From Gnetum montanum (taxonomy: Eukaryota; Streptophyta; Gnetopsida; Gnetales; Gnetaceae): a DNA stretch of 34,177 nt. The stretch lies in NCBI GenBank assembly GCA_015680685.1, contig MNCI01002085.1, positions 1 to 34,177 on the forward strand, read 5' to 3'. This document shows positions 10,604 to 19,796 of the stretch, in pieces (within the stretch, counting starts at the first letter, position 1; each line of letters starts with the position of its first letter). The translations under genes were made by a program, and so were the position numbers. The notes beneath the pieces are model-generated. The model saw nothing but the letters and a program-made list of their open reading frames with translations, did not search any database and had not been told where the DNA came from.

Positions 10604-12972
10604 TTGCATGTTTTCTTCCTGTTTTCTTTGCATTTCATATGTATATAGTTCTGTTTCCATATTTTGCTTGCATTTTCATTATTTCTTTCTTAGCATATTG
10701 ATTTGATTTTTGTGTTCATCATATGATTTTAATAATCATTTGCCATTTGAGTTACTAGACATTGGGTCATCTTAACACCATTGAAAAATAATATAGGTAT
10801 AATATAATTTAATATTACTGTAATATTATATTTCAATCATGCTATAAAAATCTGATTTATATTTTATATTTTAAAAATACTATAACTCTTTCCAATTGAT
10901 TCAAGGTTTCAGTTTATTTGTTATGCTAGATTATGGAGCATTGGATTTATACAAACTTATCATGTTATCATCATGATCATGTGAGTGTAGGATATGTGAT
11001 GTTGGAAAATGGTTAGTCAATATCACTAGGTGACCTTGGAAAATTCTATCCTTTCCTATCATAAACCCTAACCCTCAAGTATGATGATCCATGGCTATCC
11101 TGTGAAGAACAGGGTAAAGTGTGTTCATTTCTACTTGAGAATCCTTAGCCAACTAGAAGACCTGCTATGATGCCACCAATCAAAGGCACATACATTTGGG
11201 TTGAACTGCACTAGGGGCAAATTTTTTCAGAGGACCATGCTTTTCGGAAATGCAACGAATTGTCCAAACTCATGTTGTAATTCCTACCTCAAGAATGAAG
11301 TACACCATGAGCAAATTTTCCTTAAAAAAGAAATTATTTAAAAAATATATAAGGACCATGTTTGTTGATAGTGTAATAGGTTCTTTAGTGTGATGGGGTT
11401 TAGGAGAAATCCTCATCCTAACATCCATTTCCCCTTTTAAATTTAAATTTATAAAAAAACCAAGGAAAAATTTGAAATTTGTGGCTTACTATGATCTAAC
11501 ATGAGCTTACTAATTTGAAAGCTCTGTACAAGTCTCGTGCTTAGAATAGTCTACATACTTTTACTGTTACCTTGTGAGAATATTGAGAATGATAATTTAA
11601 TTATATATATACATATATATATATACACACACAGACAGATATATATATAATTACATATATATATCTATAGATCTTAGTTAAAATAATAATAAATTATATA
11701 TTTATATTTTAATGGTGTTTTGGATGGTTCACGTTGGTGTCTCTTTTGATTATTTCATTATTTTAATCATGTTTAGATCACTATAGTTTACTTTTAAATT
11801 TTAATTTTCTTGTTTTGTGACGTTTTAGATTCACCCTCTATTGCATTTCTTTTAAAAATTTTATAGTTTTGCTATCCTTGCACTTATATGCAATTTGTAC
11901 TTTGGGGGCTAAGTCTTGAGGTCAACCTTGCCATGCAAAGCATGGGGCCATTATCAATGCACATGTAGGAAATTATAGTTGCAAAGTAGTCAAAATGCAC
12001 GAATCAAATTCAGGGGAATTCAACAAATGCTATACTAATTTTATGTAAAAGCAAAATATACACAATAGGTCCTCAACCACACATAAATAAAATAAAATAA
12101 AAAGTATAAATTTCAACAGTTGCTAAATGAGCATTTTAACATGTTCTAATATAAAAAATGAGTATATACTAATATATAGCCCAGGAAGAAATCTAGCATC
12201 ACCCATTGCATGGAATAATGAATTTACTAAACAAACTAAAAAATATACAAATTCCCTAAAAGCATTCCATTTGAACCAAGGTGGAAAGCAGTACACCAAC
12301 ACATGATAAATAGTGCACCACATGCTTTGCATAGACCTCTAAAAGATGACCTCAATGCAACCTATCAATAATGTTGTTGGCACCAACTATCCCTTGGAGA
12401 GAGAAAGTGATCTAAAGGAATTCCATTTAGAAAAGAAAAGAAAGAAAATCAAGAGAAGATGACTTCAATCTAAGTTGAATTTCTTTGTTGCAAAATTGCA
12501 ATGAGGTCTTATTAATAATATTTATGAACGAAGGTATTCCTATTTATTAAAGATAGCATGAAGATTACTATATATTAGTCACTAAAAATAGTTTCTATAT
12601 TTCATATTAATAATTGGAATTGCACGTCTAACCTTATGAATATTTGACTTGTTATTGATCATGTTGTTGTGTATCTCTTTTTGATTTGCATGGATCTAAT
12701 TCATTTCTGGTAATATAACAAAGTCCAAATTCCTTTCAAAAATCAAACATCTTTCAAAAATGAATAAATGGAAACATGATAAAACAAACCTATAGTTTTT
12801 AAGGACTAACATATCTAAGCCTAGGAATTTTTTCTATTTATATTATGTTTAGGGGAGTGGAGAAAAGATAAGCCACCTAAAAAATTCCAAAAAAATAGCA
12901 TATCTTTAAATTATAAAACATGCTAATGACTGTATAATTTGTGCAAGTCTAATGAATTGATTTTCATATATA
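10604..12972. other. Non-coding AT-rich region after element B integrase
   Basis: No coding domain is recognisable on either strand. It holds an AT/AC microsatellite (11597-11670), AT-rich tracts near 10790-10870, and a purine-rich run TTTGGGGGCTAAG at 11901-11913 that resembles an LTR polypurine tract, but no matching LTR end was found after it. It probably contains the long 3' untranslated region typical of Tat elements and perhaps host DNA. The short minus-strand frame 12123-12332 shows no known motif. Confidence 0.5.
11597..11670. repeat. AT/AC-rich dinucleotide microsatellite
   Basis: Interrupted runs of TA and AC dinucleotides, with a short CACACACAGACAGATA segment in the middle. Confidence 0.85.
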
Positions 12973-12977
12973 GATAT
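12973..12977 (+). repeat. Target-site duplication of element C, left copy (GATAT)
   Basis: GATAT directly precedes the left LTR end and recurs directly after the right LTR end at 19792-19796. Five bases is the usual length for Ty3/gypsy integration. Confidence 0.88.
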
Positions 12978-13005
12978 TGATGAGACTCGACATCGCAGTC
13001 GTCAT

Positions 13006-13042
13006 GATATCGCATCCCATGCGATATCGCGTACGGGATATC
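13006..13042. repeat. GATATC palindrome array in U3 of the element C 5' LTR (three copies)
   Basis: GATATC occurs at 13006-13011, 13023-13028 and 13037-13042. The middle copy is extended to the 10-bp palindrome GCGATATCGC. The array sits 20 to 55 bp upstream of the TATA-like box. Confidence 0.85.
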
Positions 13043-13059
13043 GCGGTCCACCGCCAAAT

Positions 13060-13069
13060 CTGTAAATAA
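13060..13069 (+). promoter_or_regulatory. Degenerate TATA box of the element C 5' LTR
   Basis: It reads CTGTAAATAA where the 3' LTR has CTATAAATAA, so the 5' promoter has an A to G change in the TATA core. Confidence 0.65.
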
Positions 13070-13330
13070 GAGGCGGCACTCCCCTCATTTCTCATCCTAG
13101 GCTAGAAGTAGTGAAGCTCTGGTAGTTTAGTCACTCCAGAGATAGAATATTTTTGATATGCCCGCAGTAGGAGTTCCCAAGTGAACGGATCTTTATTCAA
13201 GCAGCTTTGTACATGAAAGCAAGTTGTGTACAGCAATAAAGATGAGCTTTGTGGATAAACCTTGCAATGCATGGAATAGTTTTATTACTTTTTATTTCTT
13301 ACATTTTATTTATTACATGCATTAGCACGG

Positions 13331-13504
13331 CATGGGTATGACTTGGTTATGAGCATTAACGAATGTGTACAGCTAACCAAGGAATCGGCTACTCATTGCA
13401 ATTAGATTCTCTCACCCTTGTCTCCTAAAACACGAGATGAGTACGACTTGATTATGAGCATCTACGAATGTGTATAGCTAGTCAAGGAATCAGCTACTAA
13501 TCAT
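13331..13504 (+). repeat. Internal duplication inside the element C LTR
   Basis: A unit of about 68 bp at 13331-13398 (from CATGGGTATGACTTGGTTAT to the CTACTCAT region) recurs with changes at 13436-13504, about 105 bp later. The same pair is present in the 3' LTR at 19195-19264 and 19301-19370, so it predates this insertion. Confidence 0.8.
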
Positions 13505-13926
13505 GCTTAGGCTAGTTAGGTGCCTCAGTACGACCACTTCGAGCACGTGCGTTATGTGTGGTGATCTTAGTAACGATTAGCGCTTGGTAGCCACAGTTGC
13601 ATAGTTCAGGGTGTGTACGGTAAGTGGGAACGAATGCTAATGCTAGTTAATTTAGACGTAGTCCTTAGTTAGAGTTAGTTAGTTCTCTCAACCCTTTGCT
13701 CTTAGTATAGAAGACATAAAACCATAAAAGACCAAAAAAATCATATACCTCAGACTTACTTAATCATACACTATGACAACAACAAGTAAGTCTGGGAAGA
13801 CATCGAATGATTAACCCCAAGCGTTCCATGGGGCGTTTAGGAATTTAGTCTACAAAGTTTGACCGGATTGTGTGTGCTACACTCATTTCATATGGTTGAG
13901 TGTAGGGGTACCTTGCCACTCATCAT

Positions 13927-13946
13927 TGACACCGTTGCCAAGGACT
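13927..13946 (+). other. Primer-binding site of element C (tRNA-Asp type)
   Basis: TGACACCGTTGCCAAGGACT starts two bases after the LTR end. It agrees at about 14 of the first 18 bases with the complement of plant tRNA-Asp; the mismatches there are G to A. Confidence 0.85.
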
Positions 13947-14004
13947 AAGTGTTTGTGTGCTAAATAGAACATAAGGGATATCACTCATATCGTTGTGAGC
14001 CTTA

Positions 14005-15740
14005 ATGAACCTTTGGGTTAATCAAGATAAAAATTTATATAATGGTGAAATTAGCACACCGATAAAAATTTCTTCTTCTCATAAGAGCAACTCACCACCT
14101 AAGGACCACACACGAGACAGTCGGCAACATAAAAAACATAACCAAAATCAGCCATGTCCTAAACAATACAAGATAGTTTATACTCATCCTGATGAGTATA
14201 TTCCAGACTTCACTTTTATCCTCCATCAAGATGAATAGCTGCAGTGGAGAGACTTGCAAGGTAACATTGTGTTACCCCCAGATCGATCAGTCTCTCGCAT
14301 GCTTTTCCATGCCTTGGCATAGATTGGCATACAAGAATTATTTGCTGAATACATTGTAGAAGACTCTGACATGAGGGATTATTATCCCANCACCACAATC
14401 GGGGCCGTAGCAGCCAAAGAGAAGGCAAGAAACATTGTCATGGTGATGGTTCCCCTTCTTCTTCCCCTTCTTCACATCACTCATCCTCTCCTTCCACATC
14501 TAGGTGCAGCCACCATGACCATAAAGGTGAGGATACAATTAAGGACAAAAGACCTCGACAGGAAAGTCGAGAGAGAGGACAAGGGCAAGGATGTAGGGAG
14601 AGTAGGGAACAACGTAGACATCATAGGCATCATGAAAGAGATGATCATGATGAACCCCTACTCGCAACCCAAAGTATTCTTGACATTACGGAGGCAATTA
14701 GGATTCCCACAAGGCATTTAAAGGATAGCCAGATCAAACGATTAGACATGAACAACATCCCACGGTTTGAAGGGGGATACAATGCTGATCTGCAAAATCA
14801 TTTACAGGAATTCCACGATGCCTGTGCCTTGAAAAATATAGAAAATGAGTGGAAAAAACTTAATTTGTTCCTAAGGACACTCACCAAAGAAGCAGAAAGC
14901 TGGTACTGGTCCTTAGAACCAGAAACCATCAGGAGGTGGAGTACAATGCTAGAACTATTCAACGAAAAGTATCAAACATACTCGAGAGTGTCCAATTTAG
15001 GTAAGTAGATCCAAGGCTGGAAGCAAGGTCATCAAAAACCCTTGGATGCTACCATGACCCGCTACTACACATTGTTACATCATTGCCTAAGCCATGGGTA
15101 CACTCAACGGGATCAACTTCGCCACATCATGGATGGGCTAAGAAATGAAACTAGAAGAACCCTTGGAACTTATGCCCAAGGGAGACACTCAAAACTTAGA
15201 GCCCATGAAGTGCAAAGCTTGTTGTAGCAAGTAGCAAAAGAAGAGGGTGAGCTATGCAAAAGGGAAAGTGCAGAAGAGTACAACCGCGATCCCTCCCTTT
15301 GAAAGAAGGGAGTCAAATTTTATGATGAAGAGGATGAGTCACCAATCGAAGAGTTGGTGAATCAAAAAACCTTGCTGATCCAAAAACTAACAACTGAAAT
15401 AGTGGCTAAGGTAGATAACATATGGAGTTCCTTAGACTCTAAAATTGAAATTGTCTTGAAAATTGTAGAAGAGTCTACGGTAAAACAAAGTAGTGACAAA
15501 GGTAAGAAAAAGTGGAGAGATTTAAGCCCTGCACATAACAAGGGTAAGGGAAAAATCACCAACTCCAATGTGGCTATAGATTATGACATAGACAATGATA
15601 GTGGATGTGAGGTCTACTACTATGAACATCCTAAGGGATGTTGCCTAGTTATCTCACATCTACAGGAGTCTGGGGTATATGCACTAAATCCAAAACTCAA
15701 TCAACGGCAAGCACCCCGAAGGTTACCTTATCCATAAGGT
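14005..15740 (+). pseudogene. Gag polyprotein of element C (decayed)
   Basis: The original start is probably at 14068, where ATT replaces the ATG used for SSSHK in elements A and D; an ATG at 14005 is in frame upstream. Order: N-terminal block DEYIPDFTFILHQDE (about 14194-14238), LQGNIVLPPDRSVSRML, a Ser/His-rich stretch (14395-14530), the capsid-like region RFEGGYNADLQNHLQEF and ESWYWSLEPETIRRW (14748-15008), a helical part (15042-15500), and the C-terminal block YYEHPKGCCLVISHLQESG ending at a stop at 15735-15737, where the other copies read on into protease. That stop is a CAA to TAA change. An N lies at 14390. Confidence 0.85.
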
Positions 15741-16380
15741 AACCCAAGGTAGTTCCACAAACCACTAACGTATTATCCAAGTGGAACTCCACCATAGCCC
15801 ATCGGATAGCATCAGTAGTGGAAACATCCACAGTCCTAGGGAATGCCACCGCCAACACAATAGTACCCTTACCGGTAGCCTGACCCTTATGGTTATTATG
15901 TGCAGTAGCTGATTTCTCCGAGTTTATGAGTCACTCAACTCCCAACCATCACTACCAAGCTTAGGAGCACTTTAGAAGGACTCCTTCTCCTCCGAGAGAC
16001 ACTCCATACCCACACCATCCTCCTAATCCATCCACACATCTTCCACCACAAGTAGTTCCCGTAACACCTCCTACTCCAACAATGCAAGGGGAACTTCCCC
16101 CTGAACCGCAGCAACGTCACGCTACGAGAGTTGTAAATATCCAACCTACTACTGGTTCTGACAACTGTAAAAAGAGAAGACCTTACTTCAGAACCAAAAG
16201 CCCAGACAAACTCTCACAACAACAAGAGGTTGAGGCCATGTACACTCCTCCATCACCATCTAACACTTCGGAGAACCCTTCAGTCCAACAGAGCGTAACG
16301 TATACCGTAACCAACTGGATCAAGGTAGGCCACCTTCCCAGGAAACTAACTAACCCTAGGAGTCCCTTAATCTATTTGTA
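15741..16380 (+). pseudogene. Proline-rich gag-protease linker of element C
   Basis: Pieces read RRTPSPPRDTPYPHHPPNPS, VVPVTPPTPTMQGELPPEPQ and KKRRPYFRTKSPDKLSQQQE (to about 16220), then NWIKVGHLPRKLTNPRSPL. It corresponds to 2441-3054 of element A. Low complexity, no domain. Confidence 0.65.
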
Positions 16381-16831
16381 GATCACCAAAAATAAACCAC
16401 ATAGGGCTCTTCTTGACTTAGGTTTAGGAGTTAACTTAATTTCACGAGAGATGTATCATGCCTGGAACCTATCCCAACTTAAGAAGAGCAACATTCAACT
16501 AGAGCTGGTAGACTATTCCATCACCATTCCCTTGGGATTTGTGGAGGACATCATCACCACTGTGTGTGGTTGCTCATACCTAGCTAATTTCCTGGTGATT
16601 GAAGTTAACAACAACAAAGGGGACTTCCCGATTATAATGGGAAGGGCATGGGTAAGCACAGTACACACATGCCTTAAGATCCACGATCTTTCCTTGGAAA
16701 TATCTAAGATAAACATATGTGGAAAGATTAATAAGAGGAAATTTCCATGCATCACATACAGTGATTCATCAGGTGATGACATGGAGGAAATTCCTCCATG
16801 TAATAGGTGTGCCCAGGAAACATTGAAATAA
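16381..16831 (+). pseudogene. Aspartic protease of element C (active-site mutant)
   Basis: In frame after a stop at 16379-16381, it reads HRALLDLGLGVNLISREMYH (about 16402-16460), then YHAWNLSQLKKSNIQLELVD, ITIPLGFVEDIITTVCGCS and FPIIMGRAWVSTVH, and ends with a stop at about 16829-16831. The triad is D-L-G instead of D-S-G or D-T-G, so the catalytic Asp is kept but its neighbour is not. The stretch from 16451 is open for 126 codons. It is the last coding domain of this element. Confidence 0.85.
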
Positions 16832-17080
16832 AGATGCCTATATGTAGCAACTACACAACCAGTAGTAGACACCCCGTGGTTGATAGCTAGAAGGAGCAGA
16901 AACATGTGCATGAAATGAACTGAAGAAACCAAAAAACCATAATGAAAGCATATATACATTGGAACATGAGCGTTGCCAACTTCCACCCCTTCATCTAAAA
17001 TCATCAATTGGGAGAAGTTGGGCACTTCTTAGAAATTCAAACAAACATTCATTATTTCGGATCTCTCCCTTACAACTCAA
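16832..17080 (+). other. Deletion junction region of element C
   Basis: Similarity to the post-protease part of element D ends near 16910-16930 (around GTGGTTGATAGCTAG). Similarity to the end-of-integrase region of D begins near 17055-17080. The intervening 130 bp match nothing else in the window. RT, RNase H and integrase, about 3 kb in D, are missing here. Confidence 0.75.
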
Positions 17081-17282
17081 TCATGGGGGAGATAGCCACC
17101 TATGCTAATCATATGGGGCCCTCAGTTCTTTTAATTTTTTTATTACATGTTTTTGTTTTACAACGTTTTTGTTTTAGACATTTTTTTTTTACAAATTTTT
17201 TTTAACTTTTCTACTTTTTATTTTACAAATTTTTTTAACTTTTCTCATTTTTGTTTTACATCATCATTATAATTTTTCAATT

Positions 17283-17298
17283 TGTGTGTGTGTGTGTG
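17283..17298. repeat. (TG)n microsatellite
   Basis: Eight uninterrupted TG units within the T-rich part of the element C 3' region. Confidence 0.9.
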
Positions 17299-17405
17299 AT
17301 CCACCTTGTAAGTTTGTACCATAATAAGCATTCTTCATGATGGTATGAACTATTTTCATATTGATTGCTAATGTTTGATTTTTACCTTTAAGTCACAATG
17401 TTGAT

Positions 17406-17434
17406 NNNNNNNNNNNNNNNNNNNNNNNNNNNNN
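17406..17434. other. Assembly gap (29 N)
   Basis: A run of N bases within the 3' region of element C. True length and content are unknown. Confidence 0.99.
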
Positions 17435-18826
17435 AATGTACAGTCCCTTTCTAATAAGAACTTTAACGAATCGGTGACTGGGGATTTCTCAAACTAAGGA
17501 AGGACTCATGGATTGAAAAGGGTGTGACTTCAAAGGAACTTTATGCTTTTGTGTTGGTCATTCTCTTGGGTGCTTGAATTTTTCTTCTTGAGTTTTCTTG
17601 TCGTTTCGATGCTATCCAATTATCGGAAGCTGAGAGAATAAAAATAAGAAGTCTTTGCATGGTGTGGTTCTCATGCATAAAAACACAAAACAAAAAAAAC
17701 CAAGTGAGAATTCAAAGCACACCCCTTAGATGAATAAAGTTGGGCTACAAGCACTGGTTATGGAACCAAAAGTGTTCCCTCTAACTACGGCCCTTCTCGC
17801 TTCCCATTCTCCTTTGTTTCATCGGAATGGTGATGGCTCTTGGAGTGTACATTCTTGTCACCCACATGGATGGTTTAACCGAATGCATTGATGCGAAGTC
17901 ATTGGATGTGGTTGGTTTGAGGCTAGAGTTGGAATGAGATTTACCAAGTCACATTAATCATCAAACACACAAGGGGCTGTACACCACATTGTTCTTGGGA
18001 TTCCATTCCATTTCTCTTCTTTCCATCCTTCTCTCCATTATTCACCTCATTGCCAATTGTATCATTAGTGTATATATTTTGGTTGATGAACTGTTTTCTT
18101 TTTGGTAAATTCTTGTGGTTAAGACTTTAACTCTTGTTCCAAATGACATTCCCAGGGTCTACGGACTCTTTGAATGTGGGTTTGTCAAGGCATTAAGGGC
18201 ATGAACCTTCTTTGGGGAGGACCCACTAACAATCCTATTTGGAGCCTTAGTTAAATTCTTTCCCTTAACATTTTGTAATTAATTTTATTTTTATTGATTT
18301 CCATCTTGACATCCGTTTCATTGATGCCATAGTTGTTCCTTTTTATCTATCTTTCTTACTCTTCTTTCTCCATTCTAACGCTACCGAAGGTTCGCGATTA
18401 GTCATGGGGGTACAGGGCCTGATTTTTTCAATTTTCTTCTAGCCCCAAAATTTTTGATTTTCTTACTAACCCCTACACCTTTGGTAGTCATCCTTAATAT
18501 ATTCCCAGATCCATATCAGCCATACAACAACCTAGCCAATGAGTTTACACTGAAGCAAGGTATTAGTTACATGATGATTCAATTACCCTTGCTAATATAT
18601 GATTGTGTTGTGTGTGTAGATGGTGGACATGCAAACAATAGATTGGATCTGGAGCAAACACTTGGAATGGAGCAGCACTGAAGCAGCTATGCAAGGAGCA
18701 AGATCGATGGTGCACTTATGGATGGACAACGAAGGCACAATCTTGGCATTGGTGGCAACAATACTTCTTTCTCTCTCTCTTTCTCAGTTGCCAACTAAGG
18801 CATGATGTNGAGGACAAGTTTTCATT

Positions 18827-18840
18827 CAGTCATGGGGGTA
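18827..18840 (+). other. Polypurine tract of element C
   Basis: CAGTCATGGGGGTA directly abuts the 3' LTR start. This is the plus-strand priming site. Element D has TTGTGGGGGTA in the same place. Confidence 0.85.
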
Positions 18841-18851
18841 TGATGAGATGC

Positions 18852-18908
18852 GATATCGCATGCACCATGATATCGCATGCACCGCGATATCACGGCCATC
18901 GCGATATC
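18852..18908. repeat. GATATC palindrome array in the element C 3' LTR (four copies)
   Basis: Copies lie at 18852-18857, 18869-18874, 18886-18891 and 18903-18908, evenly spaced by 17 bp. Extended forms such as GCGATATCGCATGC occur. The array ends about 19 bp before the TATA box. Confidence 0.88.
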
Positions 18909-18924
18909 GTGGTATGCCGTCAAA

Positions 18925-18936
18925 TCTATAAATAAG
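18925..18936 (+). promoter_or_regulatory. TATA box of the element C 3' LTR
   Basis: TCTATAAATAAG, placed as in the element E LTR. From a 3' LTR it could drive read-out transcription into the flank after 19791. Confidence 0.7.
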
Positions 18937-19791
18937 AGGTGGCACTCGCCTCATTTCTCATCCTAGGCTAGAATTAGCGAAGCTCTGGTAGTTTAGTCAC
19001 TCCAAAGATAGAATATTTTCCATGTGCCCACAGTAGGAGTCCCCAAGTGAACGGATCTTTATTCGAGCAGCTTTGTACCTGAACACAAGTTGTGTACAGC
19101 AATAAAGACGAGCTTTGTGGATAAACCTTGTAGTGCATGGAATAGGTTTATTACTTGTTATTTCCAACATGTTATTTATTACATGCATTAGCACGGCATG
19201 AGTACGACTTGGTTACGAGCATTGAAGAATGTGTACGGCTAACCAAGGAATCAGCTACTCATCGTGATTAGATTCTCTCACCCTTGTCTTCTAGAATGCA
19301 GGATGAGTACGACTTGATTATGAGCATCTACGGATGTGTACAGCTAGTCAAGGAATCGACTGTTCATCACGCTTAGGCTAGTTAGGTGCCTCAGTATGAC
19401 CACTTTGAGCACGTGCATTATGCGTGGTGATCCCAGTAACGATTAGCGTTTGGTAGCCACAGTTGCATAGTTCAGGGTGTGTATAGTAAGTGGGAACGGA
19501 TGCTAATGCTAGTTAATTTAGATGTAGTCCTTAGTTAGAGTTAGTTAGTTCTCTCAACCCTTCGCTCTTATTATAGAATACATAAAACCATAAAAGACCA
19601 AAAAAATCGTATACCTCAAACTTACTTAACCATACACCGTGAGAACAACAAGTAAGTCTAGGAAGACAACGAATGATTAAACCCAAGTGTTCCATGGGGC
19701 ATTTAGGCATTTAGTCTGCGGAGTTCAACTGGATTACACGTGCTACGCTCGTTTCATATGGTTGAGTGTAGGGGTACCTCGCCACTCATCA

Positions 19792-19796
19792 GATAT
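19792..19796 (+). repeat. Target-site duplication of element C, right copy (GATAT)
   Basis: Identical to 12973-12977. It runs into an (AT)n stretch, so the exact boundary is slightly soft on this side. Confidence 0.85.

Larger units (their letters stand above)
5813..12972 (+). mobile_element. Element B: Tat-like Ty3/gypsy element, 5' part removed by element A; right end undefined
   Basis: Coding sequence runs from about 5930 to 10603 in the order gag C-terminus/protease, archaeal-type RNase H, RT, gypsy RNase H, integrase. The extra RNase H with the SDSQLIVNQ signature is characteristic of the plant Tat lineage. The 5' LTR and most of gag are missing to the left, where element A is inserted. 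After integrase there is 2.4 kb of non-coding AT-rich DNA in which I could not find a convincing LTR. The right limit given is therefore the base before the target duplication of element C, and the true end may be anywhere in 10604-12972 or beyond element C. Confidence 0.8.
12978..13925 (+). repeat. 5' LTR of element C
   Basis: It begins TGATGAG and ends CTCATCA. It carries three GATATC palindromes (13006-13042), a TATA-like box, the conserved block with CCCGCAGTAGGAG near 13160, a polyadenylation-type AATAAA at 13235-13240, two copies of an internal repeat (13331-13398 and 13436-13504), a G-box GCACGTGC near 13543, and the U5 end shared by all LTRs in the window. Confidence 0.95.
17081..18826 (+). 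other. 3' non-coding region of element C
   Basis: This region starts with a polypurine-like TCATGGGGGAGAT, followed by T-rich repeated tracts (17130-17270), a (TG)n run (17283-17298) and a 29-base N gap (17406-17434). It then contains blocks shared with element D, such as the CTTTGGGGAGGACCCA block near 18210-18230. A second exact 12-base copy of the polypurine tract lies at 18401-18412. No env-like protein was found. Short frames at 18454-18805 show no motif. Confidence 0.7.
12978..19791 (+). mobile_element. Element C: complete 6.8-kb gag-protease-only Athila-like LTR retrotransposon
   Basis: Both LTRs are present (948 and 951 bp), with a GATAT target duplication, a tRNA-Asp-type primer-binding site after the 5' LTR and a polypurine tract before the 3' LTR. 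Between them lie gag and protease, then about 130 bp of unmatched sequence, then the 3' non-coding region. RT, RNase H and integrase are absent: comparison with element D shows about 3 kb missing between positions matching 16930 and 17055. The two LTRs differ at about 8 percent of positions by eye in the 200 bp after the TATA box. It is therefore a non-autonomous derivative that was either mobilised in this form or deleted after insertion. Confidence 0.93.
18841..19791 (+). repeat. 3' LTR of element C
   Basis: The LTR is 951 bp, begins TGATGAG, ends CTCATCA, and is followed by GATAT. It is co-linear with the 5' LTR, and most differences are C/T or G/A. It holds four GATATC palindromes against three in the 5' LTR, and a good TATA box. 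The first 80 bp differ far more from the 5' LTR than the rest does. Confidence 0.95.

Noticed and set aside
11063-11075. Telomere-like AAACCCTAACCCT
   Set aside because: Less than two repeat units; chance match.
11901-11913. Possible polypurine tract and 3' LTR start of element B
   Set aside because: The G-run fits, but no TG...CA LTR with a matching end or partner copy could be found, so no LTR is called.
12123-12332. Minus-strand 69-codon frame with hydrophobic residues
   Set aside because: No recognised motif or splice context, and it lies in AT-rich non-coding DNA where such frames occur by chance.
13927-13946. tRNA gene
   Set aside because: Only the 18-base primer complement is present; there is no cloverleaf or internal promoter boxes.
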